A DNA stretch of 64,000 bases from Amycolatopsis decaplanina DSM 44594 (GCF_000342005.1 NZ_AOHO01000014.1:62001-126000); one strand, 5' to 3'; shown: positions 29,159-38,438, numbered from the stretch's first letter. Numbers and translations: made by a program. Notes: generated by a model not told the origin, from the letters alone.

Positions 29159-29740
29159 ATGTCGATAGCGCTCGAGAACGTTCTCGCCAAGGCGGGCCTG
29201 AAGGTCGACGCCAACGAGTTCCTGAACCTCGTCGAGGACGCGGCGCGGAGGCTGACCCCACCGAACCCCGACCCCTCGCACTACTTCTCGGCGGATCAGC
29301 GCGCCGCGCTGACCGACGTCGGCCTGGACCTTTCCCCCCGAGGTGAGGACGAACCGGACTTCCGTGCCCGCACGGTCGCCGCGCACGCCGTACTGGCCGA
29401 TTCCGCGCTGAGCGTGCTGGAAGCAGCGAAAGCGCTGGGCGTGGACGACAGCCGTATCCGCCACCGTCTGAAGGAGGGCAGGCTCACCGGCTGGAAGGAC
29501 CAGGGCTGGCGGCTGCCCGCCTGGCAGTTCGCCGGCTCCGGGGTGCTTCCCGGCCTGGAGGTCGTGCTGCGCGCCGTGCCCGAGGACCAGCCCGCGCTCG
29601 TCGTCGCCGCGTTCATGAGCACACCGCAGGCCGATCTGGTGATCAACGAGCACCCCGCCACCCCGCGCCAATGGCTCCTCTCCGGTGGCGATCCCGAGCA
29701 CGTAGCCAGGTTGGTGGCCACGCTGGGTACGCCGTTCTAA
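29159..29740 (+). CDS. Putative antitoxin with excisionase-like HTH and DUF2384-like end
   Basis: A 193-residue DNA-binding protein. Residues about 76-120 form a winged helix-turn-helix like that of excisionases or MerR proteins (ALSVLEAAKALGVDDSRIRHRLKEGRLTGW). The C-terminal 45 residues (AFMSTPQADL, PATPRQWLLSGGDPEHVARLV) resemble the DUF2384 end of MbcA/ParS/Xre antitoxins, which plugs the RES toxin active site. The next gene encodes a RES protein, 98 bp downstream, so a toxin-antitoxin pair is likely. The ATG follows a TACCCT hexamer by seven bases with no ribosome binding site. Confidence 0.7.
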   Translation: MSIALENVLAKAGLKVDANEFLNLVEDAARRLTPPNPDPSHYFSADQRAALTDVGLDLSPRGEDEPDFRARTVAAHAVLADSALSVLEAAKALGVDDSRIRHRLKEGRLTGWKDQGWRLPAWQFAGSGVLPGLEVVLRAVPEDQPALVVAAFMSTPQADLVINEHPATPRQWLLSGGDPEHVARLVATLGTPF

Positions 29741-29838
29741 GTGGTTTTGCCCGACGACGGAAAATTTCAGTCGGGGGTAGGCCGTAGGCTGACCCCAACG
29801 AGCAAGATCACCCGACAAGGACGGACGACTCCCGAGGT

Positions 29839-30495
29839 ATGGCCCGGCTCCCCCTGCCGCCCGCACGCTCTGTCCTGGTCAAGGAGCTGCACCGCACCAA
29901 CGACGTGGTGACGGTGCACCCCGGCACCAGGCTGGTCAGGATCTTCACCGCGCACGGCAACCACCCCCAGCAGTGGAATTCGTTCCGCTACAGCGGCCCG
30001 CTCCCGCACGGCCGGTTCGACCCGCAGACCCCTGGTCGCGGTGGTCGCCCGGTCACCGACCCCGGGAACGGCGTCCTGTACTTCGGTCTCACCGTGCGCA
30101 CCAGCATCGCGGAGGTCTTCCAGACCACGTCGACGGTCGACCGCAAATCCCGCGGCCCGCGCCTGGTCGTCGTGCGGCCGACCCGCACACTGCGGCTGCT
30201 CGACCTCGCAGGCCTGTGGCCGACCCGCGTCGGCGCCTCGCAGGAGATCTCCAGCGGACCGAAGAAGATCACCCAGGCCTGGGCCCGCGCCATCCGCGCC
30301 GCCTTCGGCGACCTCGACGGCGTCTGGTACCGGTCCTCCATGGATTCCGGCGGCCCCGCGCTCGCCCTGTGGGACCCGCCCGCCGGGAATTCGCTGCCGG
30401 TCGCGCCGGACGTGCTGCTCCCCCTGGACCACCCGGGTCTCGACGTGCCTCTGGGCCGGGTGTGCGAAGAGCTGAACTACACGCTTCTCAGCTGA
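29839..30495 (+). CDS. RES-domain toxin-like protein (NAD+ degradation)
   Basis: A 218-residue protein of the RES family. MbcT of M. tuberculosis and related toxins with this fold break down NAD+. Family features present are RLVRIF (Arg), GRFDP, LYFGLTVRTSIAEVFQTT (the conserved Glu in AEVF) and WYRSSMDSGGPALALW (the Ser). All three eponymous residues are kept, so it may be active. The upstream gene is the likely antitoxin. The gap of 98 bp is longer than in most such operons and holds a small hairpin, so the toxin may be less expressed. A long hairpin repeat closes the unit. Confidence 0.78.
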   Translation: MARLPLPPARSVLVKELHRTNDVVTVHPGTRLVRIFTAHGNHPQQWNSFRYSGPLPHGRFDPQTPGRGGRPVTDPGNGVLYFGLTVRTSIAEVFQTTSTVDRKSRGPRLVVVRPTRTLRLLDLAGLWPTRVGASQEISSGPKKITQAWARAIRAAFGDLDGVWYRSSMDSGGPALALWDPPAGNSLPVAPDVLLPLDHPGLDVPLGRVCEELNYTLLS

Positions 30496-30502
30496 GCCGC
30501 CG

Positions 30503-30556
30503 GGGTCTCGTGAGTGGTAAGGCCGGTTCTAACCGTCCTTACCACTCACGAGACCC
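30503..30556. repeat. Intergenic hairpin repeat, copy 1
   Basis: A very long near-perfect inverted repeat lies between the convergent RES and S9 peptidase genes. The 44-nt core at 30508-30551 (arms TCGTGAGTGGTAAGG and CCTTACCACTCACGA around CGGTT-CT-AACCG) is the same element as at 59738-59781 with three differences. Two are compensatory and one restores a pair. It can act as a bidirectional terminator. Confidence 0.85.
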
Positions 30557-30567
30557 GCGGCCGAGGC

Positions 30568-32529
30568 TCAGAGGTGACGGCCCCACCACTCCAGCACGGC
30601 GTCGAACCGCTGCACCCGGTGCCGCGGCAGCCCCGATCGCGTGAGTTCGTGGCCCTCGCCGGGGAACAGCAGGAACTCGGCCTCGACGCCGTTCTGCCGC
30701 AGTGCCACGTACATCCGCTGCGCCTGCTCCAGCGGGCATCGCCAGTCCTGCTCGGAGTGCACGACCATGAACGGGATGTCGATCTTCCCCGCATATGTCA
30801 GCGGGCTGCGCTTGCGCTGCTCGTCGAGGTCGTCCCCGACGTAGCCCCCGGCGAAGAACCAGCCGATGTCGGAACTGCCGACGAACGAGTCCCAGGCGTT
30901 GACCGCGCGCTCGCTCCACGCGGCGCGGAACCGGCCACCGTGGTGCGCGGCGAGCCAGCTGGTCATGAAGCCACCGTACGAGCCGCCCATCACGCCGACG
31001 CGATCGCTGTCCAGATTGGACAATTTGAGCGCTTCGTCCAGCAGGGCCAGCAAATCGTCCGCGTCCACGGTGCCGAAGCCGTGGACGATGCTCCGGCCGT
31101 GGCTTTCGCCGTAGCCGGCGGAACCGCGCGGGTTCCCCAGGATGACGGCGTAACCCGCCTCGGCGAGTACCTGCGCCTCGTCGAAGACCTTCCATTCGTA
31201 CGGCGCGAACGGTCCGCCGTGGATCATCAGGACCACGGGATGGGGCCCGTCACCCTCGGGGCGGACGATCCAGCCGTGGACCGGGTAGCCGTCGGGCGCG
31301 GTCGTGTTCAGTTCCTCCAGCGGCAGGATCCCGCTGTCCCGCAACGTCTTCGAGTAGTCGGTGAGCACGCGCGGTTCCCCGTCCGACAGCAGCACGACGT
31401 CGCCGGAGCTTTCGGGCGTCCCGATCACCGCGGCGATCCGTTCGCCGTCGACGGCGAACGACTTCACCGCGGCGCGCTCACCCGCCAGATAGCGCAACGA
31501 CTTCAGCTCCGCCAGCTCCGCGTCGAGAGGGACGGCGCGGAGCTCGGCGGCACCGCGGGTGCGGACCACGAGGAGGACCTCGCCGCCGAGGACGACCGGG
31601 GGGCTCGCCGCATTGTCGCAGTCCACCGTTTCGACGTCGGTCAGCCGCCGCGCGGACGAGGGCTCGGCGCCGACAGGCCACGGCGCCTGCCAGAGCCCGG
31701 TGTTACGGGCGATCTCTTCCAGGCCGGGGAATTCGGTGCCGTAGAACAGGATGGAACCGTCCGGGGCACAGACCGCCCGGCTCGCGGTGCCCGGCGTCCT
31801 GACCAGCAGCCGCGGTTCGCCGCCGGCGGCGGGCACGGCGTAGACGTCCGAACGGACGGTGTCTTCGGCGGCCCAGTCACGCGGGGCGGTGAACAGGACG
31901 TGCTCGCCGTCGGCCGTCCACGAAGGATGCTCGACGTCGGCCCGATCGTCGGTCAGCGGCGTGAGCTCGGCCGGCGCGTCCTCGTGCAGCGCGGCGACGG
32001 TGTCCACGACGAACAGACGCTGTGGACGGTCGTTGAGGAAACCCGCGTCGTCGACGCGATAAAAGAGGTTCGTGATGTGCCGCGGCGCCTCTTCACCCGG
32101 CTCCGGCGTTTCGCCGTCCGCGTTCTCCGTGCCGTAGCGGCCCGGCTCGGGCACACGGGCGACGAAGGCGATGCGGCGGGAATCGGGCGCCCAGACCGGG
32201 GCACCCGCCCCGAGCGGCAGGTCGGTGATCCGCTTCGCGTCACCCCCGGCCGCGGGGATCACGTGTACCTGCGGCTTGGCGGCGCGCCCGGAGCCCTCTC
32301 CCGCCCGGAGGAACGCGACCCACCGGCCGTCCGGGGAGAAGGCGGGGGCGGAGTCCTTGGTCCCGTGGGTCCAAGGCCCTTCTCCGCCACCGCCCAGGTC
32401 GACCCTGCGCAGGCCGCCGCGGTAGCTGTTCGTCTTCAGATCAGGCCTGCTCACCGCGGTGAGCAGCAGGTCGCCGTGCAGCGCGAGGATGCCGGGGACC
32501 GTCAGGGCTTCGATGTCAACGGGACGCAC
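30568..32529 (-). CDS. S9 family peptidase (prolyl oligopeptidase type)
   Basis: A 653-residue cytoplasmic serine peptidase. Residues about 1-390 are a beta-propeller with TolB/WD-like blades (APAFSPDGRWVAFLRA, PVWAPDSRRIAFVARV). Residues about 400-653 are the alpha/beta hydrolase. The nucleophile is the Ser of VGVMGGSYGGFM, the Asp is in HSEQDWRCP and the His in GEGHELTR, so the triad is complete. Such enzymes cleave short peptides or acylated amino acids. The GTG start lies seven bases after a TACCGT hexamer, so it is probably leaderless. It is convergent with the RES gene. Confidence 0.88.
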   Translation of the reverse strand: MRPVDIEALTVPGILALHGDLLLTAVSRPDLKTNSYRGGLRRVDLGGGGEGPWTHGTKDSAPAFSPDGRWVAFLRAGEGSGRAAKPQVHVIPAAGGDAKRITDLPLGAGAPVWAPDSRRIAFVARVPEPGRYGTENADGETPEPGEEAPRHITNLFYRVDDAGFLNDRPQRLFVVDTVAALHEDAPAELTPLTDDRADVEHPSWTADGEHVLFTAPRDWAAEDTVRSDVYAVPAAGGEPRLLVRTPGTASRAVCAPDGSILFYGTEFPGLEEIARNTGLWQAPWPVGAEPSSARRLTDVETVDCDNAASPPVVLGGEVLLVVRTRGAAELRAVPLDAELAELKSLRYLAGERAAVKSFAVDGERIAAVIGTPESSGDVVLLSDGEPRVLTDYSKTLRDSGILPLEELNTTAPDGYPVHGWIVRPEGDGPHPVVLMIHGGPFAPYEWKVFDEAQVLAEAGYAVILGNPRGSAGYGESHGRSIVHGFGTVDADDLLALLDEALKLSNLDSDRVGVMGGSYGGFMTSWLAAHHGGRFRAAWSERAVNAWDSFVGSSDIGWFFAGGYVGDDLDEQRKRSPLTYAGKIDIPFMVVHSEQDWRCPLEQAQRMYVALRQNGVEAEFLLFPGEGHELTRSGLPRHRVQRFDAVLEWWGRHL

Positions 32530-32559
32530 GGCCCCGACGGTACCCGATCCTTAGCAGCT

Positions 32560-33534
32560 CTAACTACTGATTGAAGACTCCTGCTCAGCGGCTTCCAGCT
32601 TCTTCGCCTTCGCGAGGCTGGCCAGCGTCGTCACGCTCAGGACCACGACGATGACACCCAGGGAGACCCAGTTGTTGATGTCCAGCCAGTCCGGGACGAC
32701 GTGGTACTCGTGCAGCGCGTGCAGGAACAGCTTGGCGCCGATGAAGGCGAGGATCACCGCGAGGCCGTAGGACAGGTACACCAGCTTGGTGACCAGGCCA
32801 CCGAGCAGGAAGTACAGCTGGCGCAGGCCCATCAGCGCGAACGCGTTGGCGGTGAAGACCAGGAAGGCCTCCTGCGTGATACCGAAGATCGCGGGGATCG
32901 AGTCGACGGCGAACAGCAGGTCCGCGCTGCCGATCGCGACAATCACCAGGAACATCGGGGTGATCCAGCGCTTGCCGTCCTTCTTCACGAAGGACTTGTG
33001 CCCGTGCCACTCGTTGGTGACCGGGAAGAGCTTGCGCACCCAGCGGGTGAGCGCGTTCTCTTCGTATTCCTCGTCTTCGTCCTTGTTGCGGATCATGCTG
33101 ATCGCGGTCCAGATGAGGACGGCGCCGAAGAGGAAGAAGACCCAGACGAACTGCGCGATCAGCGCGGCGCCCACGGCGATGAACACGCTGCGCATGGCGA
33201 GCGCGAGCAGGATGCCGATCAGCAGCACGCGGTGCTGGTGGATCGCGGGCACCTTGAACGAGGTCATGATGATCATGAAGATGAACAGGTTGTCGACGCT
33301 CAGCGAGTACTCGGTGATGTACCCGGTGAAGAACTCGACTCCCGGGTCGTGTCCCCCGAAGACCCAGACACCGATGCCGAACGCGACGGCCACGGCGACG
33401 TAGAAGATGACCCACCGGGCGGCTTCGCCGGTGGTGACCTCATGCGGCTTGCGATCGACGATGACCAGGTCGAGCGCGATCAGCGCGAGCAGACCACCGA
33501 CCGTGGCGATCCATAGCCACAGGGGAACAGACAT
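32560..33534 (-). CDS. TerC/Alx family metal exporter
   Basis: A 324-residue membrane protein of the TerC family, with about nine hydrophobic helices and the acidic family motif EYSLSVDNLFIFMIIMTSF, plus the second conserved site IGSADLLFAVDSIPAIFGI. Relatives (E. coli Alx, TerC) export or buffer manganese and are linked to tellurite resistance. The ATG at 33534 is preferred over the upstream TTG because GGAGGG lies eight bases before it. The 135-nt leader carries an element like the yybP-ykoY manganese riboswitch, which fits a Mn2+ exporter. Confidence 0.9.
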   Translation of the reverse strand: MSVPLWLWIATVGGLLALIALDLVIVDRKPHEVTTGEAARWVIFYVAVAVAFGIGVWVFGGHDPGVEFFTGYITEYSLSVDNLFIFMIIMTSFKVPAIHQHRVLLIGILLALAMRSVFIAVGAALIAQFVWVFFLFGAVLIWTAISMIRNKDEDEEYEENALTRWVRKLFPVTNEWHGHKSFVKKDGKRWITPMFLVIVAIGSADLLFAVDSIPAIFGITQEAFLVFTANAFALMGLRQLYFLLGGLVTKLVYLSYGLAVILAFIGAKLFLHALHEYHVVPDWLDINNWVSLGVIVVVLSVTTLASLAKAKKLEAAEQESSISS

Positions 33535-33570
33535 GTAACCAACCCTCCGGATAGTGCACAGCAGCAACTA

Positions 33571-33670
33571 ACCGGAGGTCTCTTCCGCCGGTGCGAAACC
33601 GGCCGACGGTGCCGGGGGCCCGCGAAGGCCACCGTGCTGACGACACCGCCGCGAAGGAATACTCCCCTCA
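33571..33670 (-). promoter_or_regulatory. Putative yybP-ykoY manganese riboswitch before terC
   Basis: The transcribed (minus) strand begins GGGGAGTATTCC and ends CGGCGGAAGAGACCTCCGG, enclosing a GTCGTCAGCACGGTG arm and a GC-rich hairpin. These are the landmarks I know from TerC leaders in actinobacteria. The 3' CCTCCGG (33578-33572) can pair either with the 5' GGGGAG or with CCGGAGG of the terC ribosome binding site (33550-33544). Ligand binding that closes the 5'/3' stem would free the ribosome binding site, so translational activation by Mn2+ is plausible. Confidence 0.7.
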
Positions 33671-33870
33671 CAGCTGGTCCAGTTTGACCTGTCTGTACGC
33701 ATGACGCCAGTTAAGGTTGCCCTTGTCACCAAGATGATGGCGTAACTCCCGTCACACCCACCTCTTCTCCCTCGTCGGGTACCCGTTCCGGTGGTGACGT
33801 GACGTCACGCTTGTGTGGTCCGTGTGTGCCGGGGAAGCGATTCTCAGCTTCGGTGAAATACGGTCATTCC

Positions 33871-36762
33871 GTGCCCCGAATCCCGCTCCCTCGCACGCGA
33901 GGCGCGAAGCTCACCGCGCTCGCCGCGGTCGTGGTGGTCCTGGCCGCCGCGGCCGTCGTGTGGACGAACAGCGAACCCGCCCCGTCCGCGATCAAAACCC
34001 AGGATGCGACTCTCGACCTGCCCGAAGCCCCGGGCTCGTCCGAGGTCGTCAAGATCGACACGACCACGTACCTGCCCGAGCGGACTCCGGCTCCGGCCGT
34101 CCTGCTGGCCCACGGTTTCGGCGGTGACAAGAACAGTGTCGCCACCGAAGCGCGCGAACTCGCCGACAAGGGTTTCGTCGTACTCACCTGGTCCGCGCGC
34201 GGTTTCGGCCGCAGCACCGGGAAGATCGCGCTGAACGACCCCGACCGCGAGGTCGCCGACGCCCGGAAGCTGATCGACGACCTGGCCGCCCGGCCCGAGG
34301 TCCTCAGCGAGAACGGTGACCCGAAGGTGGCCGTGTCCGGCGCTTCGTACGGCGGCGCGCTTTCCCTGCTGCTCGCCGGGAGCGACAAACGGGTCGACGC
34401 GATCGCGCCGGTGATCACCTACAACGATCTCGCGCAGGGCCTCTTCCCGAACGCCGCCGCCCCGGCCGCGCCGAACGCCACCACCCCGGCCGCCGGCGCG
34501 TTCACCGCGGACGGTGTCTTCAAGAAGTCGTGGGCGGGCATCTTCTTCTCCGCCGGTTCCGGCGCGGCGCAGAGCGGTTCGCCCGCCAACGACGCACCCG
34601 AAGCCGGCGACGAGACGAGCGAATCCGGTGCGGCACAGGGCACGGGCGCGGCAGGTGCCGCGGCGCAGTCACTGCCGCTCGGCGGCGGAGCCGGACAGCG
34701 CCCGCCGTCCGGCTCCGCCGACCCTTGTGGACGGTTCACCGCCGAGGTCTGCCAGGCCTACACCGAGCTCGCCACCACCGGTAAGGCGAGCCAGAAGACC
34801 GTCGATCTGCTCCGCCGTGTCTCCCCCGCGTCCGTGACGGACAAGATCACCGTGCCGACCCTGCTGGTGCAGGGCGAAAGCGACACGCTGTTCGGGTTGG
34901 ACCAGTCCGACGCGACCGCCCGGCAGATCACCGCGGCGGGCGGCAAGGTTCACACGATCTGGTACACCGGCGGCCACGACGGCGGGAAGCCCGGGCAGAA
35001 ACTGCGCGCGCGGATCGCCGACTTCCTGAAGTTCTCCCTCACCGGACAGGGCACCGATCCCGGCACCGGGTTCAGCTACGACATCCAGGGCACGCTGCGG
35101 GCCAACGGCGCCCCCTCGGTCCGGACCGTCACCGCACCGGCGTACCCGGGAGCGACCGGCGACGCCACCGAGCGACGTCAGTTCACCTTGGCCGGCCCTG
35201 CTCAGCCGGTCGTCCGGCCGGCAGGCGGCAACCCCGCCGCGGTGAGCGGGATCCCCGGATTGAACGGGGCGGTGGCGGGCTCGTCCCGGCTGTCCGGACT
35301 GTTCAGTTTGGACCCGCCGGGTCAGGCCGCGCAGTTCGCGACGCCGCCGCTCGACGCGCAGACGATCGCGGCCGGTTCGCCGACGGTCCGGCTGCAGGTC
35401 TCCGCGGATCCCTCCGTCGCGGCTCCGCAGAAAGAAGCCGTCCTGTTCGCGAAGCTCTACGACGTCAACTCGGAAGGTGTCCGCACGCTTCCGGCCAACG
35501 CCGTCGCACCCTTCCGCGTCCCGGGCCTGCCCGCCGACGGCAGCCCGGTCGAGGTGACGGTGACCCTGCCGGGCATCGTGCGGCCGCTGGAGGCCGGGCA
35601 CACGCTCCGGCTGGTCGTCGGCACGACGGACCAGGCGTTCGCGACGCCGGTGGAACCCGCGGTGTTCCGCATCGGGCTGGCGGACGGCGGACGGCTCGGC
35701 GTGCCGGTCGTCCACGGCACCTCGGTCGGCGCGGGCGCGCCCACCGCGCAGCTGCTCGGGATCGCCGGAACGCTGCTCGCGGGTATCGCGATCACGGTGC
35801 TCGCCGCGTTCCGCCGCCGCCGTGCCCACGACATCGACGAGAGCCTCGCGAAGACGCCCTTGGTGATCGAGGGTCTGCGCAAGGCCTACGCGGGCGGCTT
35901 CGTCGCGGTGAAGGATCTGTCGTTCCGGGTCGAGCCCGGTCAGGTGCTCGGCCTGCTCGGACCGAACGGCGCGGGCAAGACGACGACCCTGCGCATGCTG
36001 ATGGGGCTCATCACGCCGACCGCGGGCACCATCCGCGTGTTCGGCCATCTGATCGCGCCCGGCGCGCCGGTACTGTCCCGGATCGGGTCCTTTGTGGAGG
36101 GTTCGGGCTTCCTGCCGCATTTGTCCGGCAAGGAGAACCTGGAGCTGTACTGGGCGAGCACGGGCCGCCCGAAGGACAAGGCGCATTTCGCCGAGGCACT
36201 GGAGATCGCCGGGCTCGGCGACGCGGTGAACCGGCGGGTCCGCACCTACAGCCAGGGCATGCGGCAACGGCTCGCGATCGCGCAGGCGATGCTCGGCCTG
36301 CCGGAGCTCATGGTGCTCGACGAACCGACCAACGGGCTCGACCCGCCACAGATCCACCAGATGCGCGAGGTGCTCCAGCGCTACGCGGCGACCGGACGCA
36401 CCGTGGTGGTCTCGAGCCACCTGCTGGCCGAGGTCGAGCAGACCTGTACGCACGTGGTCGTGATGCACCGCGGCATGCTGGTCGCCTCGGGCGAGGTCGG
36501 CGAACTGGCCGCCTCCAGCGGCGAGGCGACGTTCCGCGTCGACAAGCCCGCCGAAGCGGCCGAAGCGCTGCGGAAGGTCGGTGGCGTTTCCGGCGTCGAC
36601 GTCGACGGTGAACTGGTCCACGCGGATCTCGACGGTCTCGCGCGCGCCGAGGCGGTCGCCGCCCTGGTGCGGGCCGGGGTCGCGGTCGAGCAGGCCGGGC
36701 CGCGGCGCCGTCTGGAAGACGCGTTCCTGCAGCTGGTCGGAGAGGACTCGAAGGGTGAGTAA
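33871..36762 (+). CDS. Extracellular alpha/beta hydrolase fused to an ABC ATPase
   Basis: A 963-residue fusion. A first membrane helix (about 12-32) is followed by a hydrolase domain of the CocE/Xaa-Pro type: LLAHGFGGDKNS, nucleophile motif SGASYGGALSLLL, His in TGGHDGGKPG, and a C-terminal jelly-roll to about residue 610. A second helix (about 627-647) leads to an ABC ATPase with Walker A GPNGAGKT (697-704), signature YSQGMRQRLAIAQAM, and Walker B ELMVLDEPTNGLDP. The hydrolase should thus lie outside and the ATPase inside. GTG 33871 follows a TACGGT hexamer by six bases. The next gene is its permease, overlapping by 8 bp. The substrate is unknown. Confidence 0.85.
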   Translation: MPRIPLPRTRGAKLTALAAVVVVLAAAAVVWTNSEPAPSAIKTQDATLDLPEAPGSSEVVKIDTTTYLPERTPAPAVLLAHGFGGDKNSVATEARELADKGFVVLTWSARGFGRSTGKIALNDPDREVADARKLIDDLAARPEVLSENGDPKVAVSGASYGGALSLLLAGSDKRVDAIAPVITYNDLAQGLFPNAAAPAAPNATTPAAGAFTADGVFKKSWAGIFFSAGSGAAQSGSPANDAPEAGDETSESGAAQGTGAAGAAAQSLPLGGGAGQRPPSGSADPCGRFTAEVCQAYTELATTGKASQKTVDLLRRVSPASVTDKITVPTLLVQGESDTLFGLDQSDATARQITAAGGKVHTIWYTGGHDGGKPGQKLRARIADFLKFSLTGQGTDPGTGFSYDIQGTLRANGAPSVRTVTAPAYPGATGDATERRQFTLAGPAQPVVRPAGGNPAAVSGIPGLNGAVAGSSRLSGLFSLDPPGQAAQFATPPLDAQTIAAGSPTVRLQVSADPSVAAPQKEAVLFAKLYDVNSEGVRTLPANAVAPFRVPGLPADGSPVEVTVTLPGIVRPLEAGHTLRLVVGTTDQAFATPVEPAVFRIGLADGGRLGVPVVHGTSVGAGAPTAQLLGIAGTLLAGIAITVLAAFRRRRAHDIDESLAKTPLVIEGLRKAYAGGFVAVKDLSFRVEPGQVLGLLGPNGAGKTTTLRMLMGLITPTAGTIRVFGHLIAPGAPVLSRIGSFVEGSGFLPHLSGKENLELYWASTGRPKDKAHFAEALEIAGLGDAVNRRVRTYSQGMRQRLAIAQAMLGLPELMVLDEPTNGLDPPQIHQMREVLQRYAATGRTVVVSSHLLAEVEQTCTHVVVMHRGMLVASGEVGELAASSGEATFRVDKPAEAAEALRKVGGVSGVDVDGELVHADLDGLARAEAVAALVRAGVAVEQAGPRRRLEDAFLQLVGEDSKGE

Positions 36763-37714
36763 GACCAATGGTTCCGGCCCGGCGACCCGGGCGGATCACG
36801 GCGTGCACACCGATCCGGCGGCCCTGCTCGAGCTGACCGAGGTCGCTTCGCACGAACCGACCGAGGTCGGCCCGGACGGGGCGGTGGCGGGCTACCGCGC
36901 CGACCGGACACTGCGGCTCGGCGTCGAACTGAAGCGGCAGCTCAAACGGCGGCGGACCCAGCTCATGCTGGGGTTCGTCGCACTGCTGCCGTTCATCCTG
37001 GTGATCGCGTTCGAGATCGGGCAGGCCAACCCGAACCGGCGCAGCGGCGGCTTCGTCGACCTCGCCACCGCGAGCGCGCCGAACTTCGTGGTGCTCGCCC
37101 TGTTCGTCTCCGGCACGTTCCTGCTCCCGATGATCGTCGCGTTGTTCTACGGCGACACGATCGCGAGCGAGGCGTCGTGGTCGAGCCTGAAATACCTGCT
37201 CGCGATGCCGGTCCCCCGGCACCGGGTACTGCGGCAGAAGGCGATCGTCTCCGGCATCCTCTCCGCGGTCGCGCTGGTCCTGTTGCCGCTGGTGTCGCTG
37301 GTGGTCGGCGTCATCTGGTACGGCGCGGGCGACGCGATCAGCCCGACCGGGGACGCGGTGTCGTTCGGCGACAGTCTCGTGGCCATGGGGCTGGCGACGA
37401 TCTACATCATCCTGCAACTGGCTTGGGTGGCCGGTCTGGCGATGCTGCTCTCGGTCGCCACCGACGCCCCGCTGGGCGCCGTCGGCGGCGCGGTGATCGT
37501 CGCGATCGTTTCGCAGATCCTCGACCAGATCACCGCGCTGGAAGGCCTGCGGGACTACCTGCCGACGCATTTCGCGTTCTCGTGGATGGATCTGATCTCG
37601 ACCGACATCGACTGGACGAACATGGCCAACGGCATGGTGTCGGCGGCGTTGTACGGCACGGTGTTCTTCCTGCTGGCGGGCCGGCGGTTCGCGACGAAGG
37701 ACATCACCAGCTGA
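36755..37714 (+). CDS. ABC-2 type permease, partner of the hydrolase-ATPase
   Basis: A 319-residue membrane protein. The first 60 residues are a polar cytoplasmic tail. About six hydrophobic helices follow, including LMLGFVALLPFILVIAFEIG and AVALVLLPLVSLVVGVIW, with ASWSSLKYLLAMPVPRHRVLRQK, the coupling region typical of ABC-2 permeases. The GTG start lies within the last codons of the ATPase gene, so the two are translationally coupled and form one transporter. A strong terminator follows. Confidence 0.88.
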   Translation: MSKTNGSGPATRADHGVHTDPAALLELTEVASHEPTEVGPDGAVAGYRADRTLRLGVELKRQLKRRRTQLMLGFVALLPFILVIAFEIGQANPNRRSGGFVDLATASAPNFVVLALFVSGTFLLPMIVALFYGDTIASEASWSSLKYLLAMPVPRHRVLRQKAIVSGILSAVALVLLPLVSLVVGVIWYGAGDAISPTGDAVSFGDSLVAMGLATIYIILQLAWVAGLAMLLSVATDAPLGAVGGAVIVAIVSQILDQITALEGLRDYLPTHFAFSWMDLISTDIDWTNMANGMVSAALYGTVFFLLAGRRFATKDITS

Positions 37715-37738
37715 GAGCGTTTCCGCGCTGAAGAAACG

Positions 37739-37789
37739 ACCGGGGTCCACCGGGAAGACGAAATCCTCTTCCTGGTGGGCCCCGGTTTT
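37739..37789 (+). terminator. Strong intrinsic terminator after the ABC genes
   Basis: A long stem (ACCGGGG, CCACC and GGAAGA segments on one arm, interrupted by single mismatches) closes over an 8-nt loop and is followed by TTTT. Confidence 0.85.
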
Positions 37790-37972
37790 CACTGGCCGTG
37801 GCGACCTTCACCCATTAGCGCCGGTAATCGGTGTTTCATGCGCATGAGAACATCGTTTTCTCCGATCATCGACTCATTGGGTGAAAAGTACGCATTCATC
37901 TTCGGAGACCTCCGGGAAATCCTTATCTTCAGGGGAAACGTGCCGACGCGAGCGGAAAGCGGGGACGTCACC

Positions 37973-38395
37973 ATGACCCAGTCGATCGAGATACCGGTTC
38001 AAGAGTTCTTTCTTGATTGGTCCATGAGCTCCGGCAAGGGCGCCCACGTCGGATTCGCCGTCTCGGGTCAGGTGACCCTTCTCGACAACAAGCGGTTCTA
38101 CAAGATCGACGGGGTCCTCTACATCTCCGAGGGCGGCACCTACTGCCGCGACATCGGCAACCCGCATCTGTTCGTCCGGCGCAACGGTGTCGAGGAGAGC
38201 GGCAGGCAGTGGGGCTGGGAGACCATCTGCGGCCGCAAGTCGAGCAGCAGGCTGTCCGCGATGGACGCCTACTTCGTCCGCACCGGTTACTGGGCGCCCT
38301 CCGACCGGGCCATCCAGCTGAGCATCGGTGCCGAGACCGGCTGGAACCGCAAGCGTTCCTACAGCCCGACCATCACCGTGCGGCTGACGGACTGA
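37973..38395 (+). CDS. Hypothetical protein, beta-rich
   Basis: A 140-residue protein without signal peptide that I do not recognise. It looks beta-rich and amphipathic: VGFAVSGQVTLLDNKRFYKIDGVLYI, then HLFVRRNGVEE and AIQLSIGAETGWN. Two Cys (YCRDIG and TICGRK) could pair. Two starts are possible: ATG 37973 with GGGGA seven bases upstream, or GTG 37940 behind AGGGG, which would add 11 residues. It is a single-gene unit between the ABC terminator and the enoyl-CoA hydratase gene. The preceding 150 bp are unusually AT-rich for this window. Confidence 0.65.
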   Translation: MTQSIEIPVQEFFLDWSMSSGKGAHVGFAVSGQVTLLDNKRFYKIDGVLYISEGGTYCRDIGNPHLFVRRNGVEESGRQWGWETICGRKSSSRLSAMDAYFVRTGYWAPSDRAIQLSIGAETGWNRKRSYSPTITVRLTD

Positions 38396-38438
38396 ACGGT
38401 CCACTGTAGAACTCCATCGGCTCCGGTACGGTCGGCCC

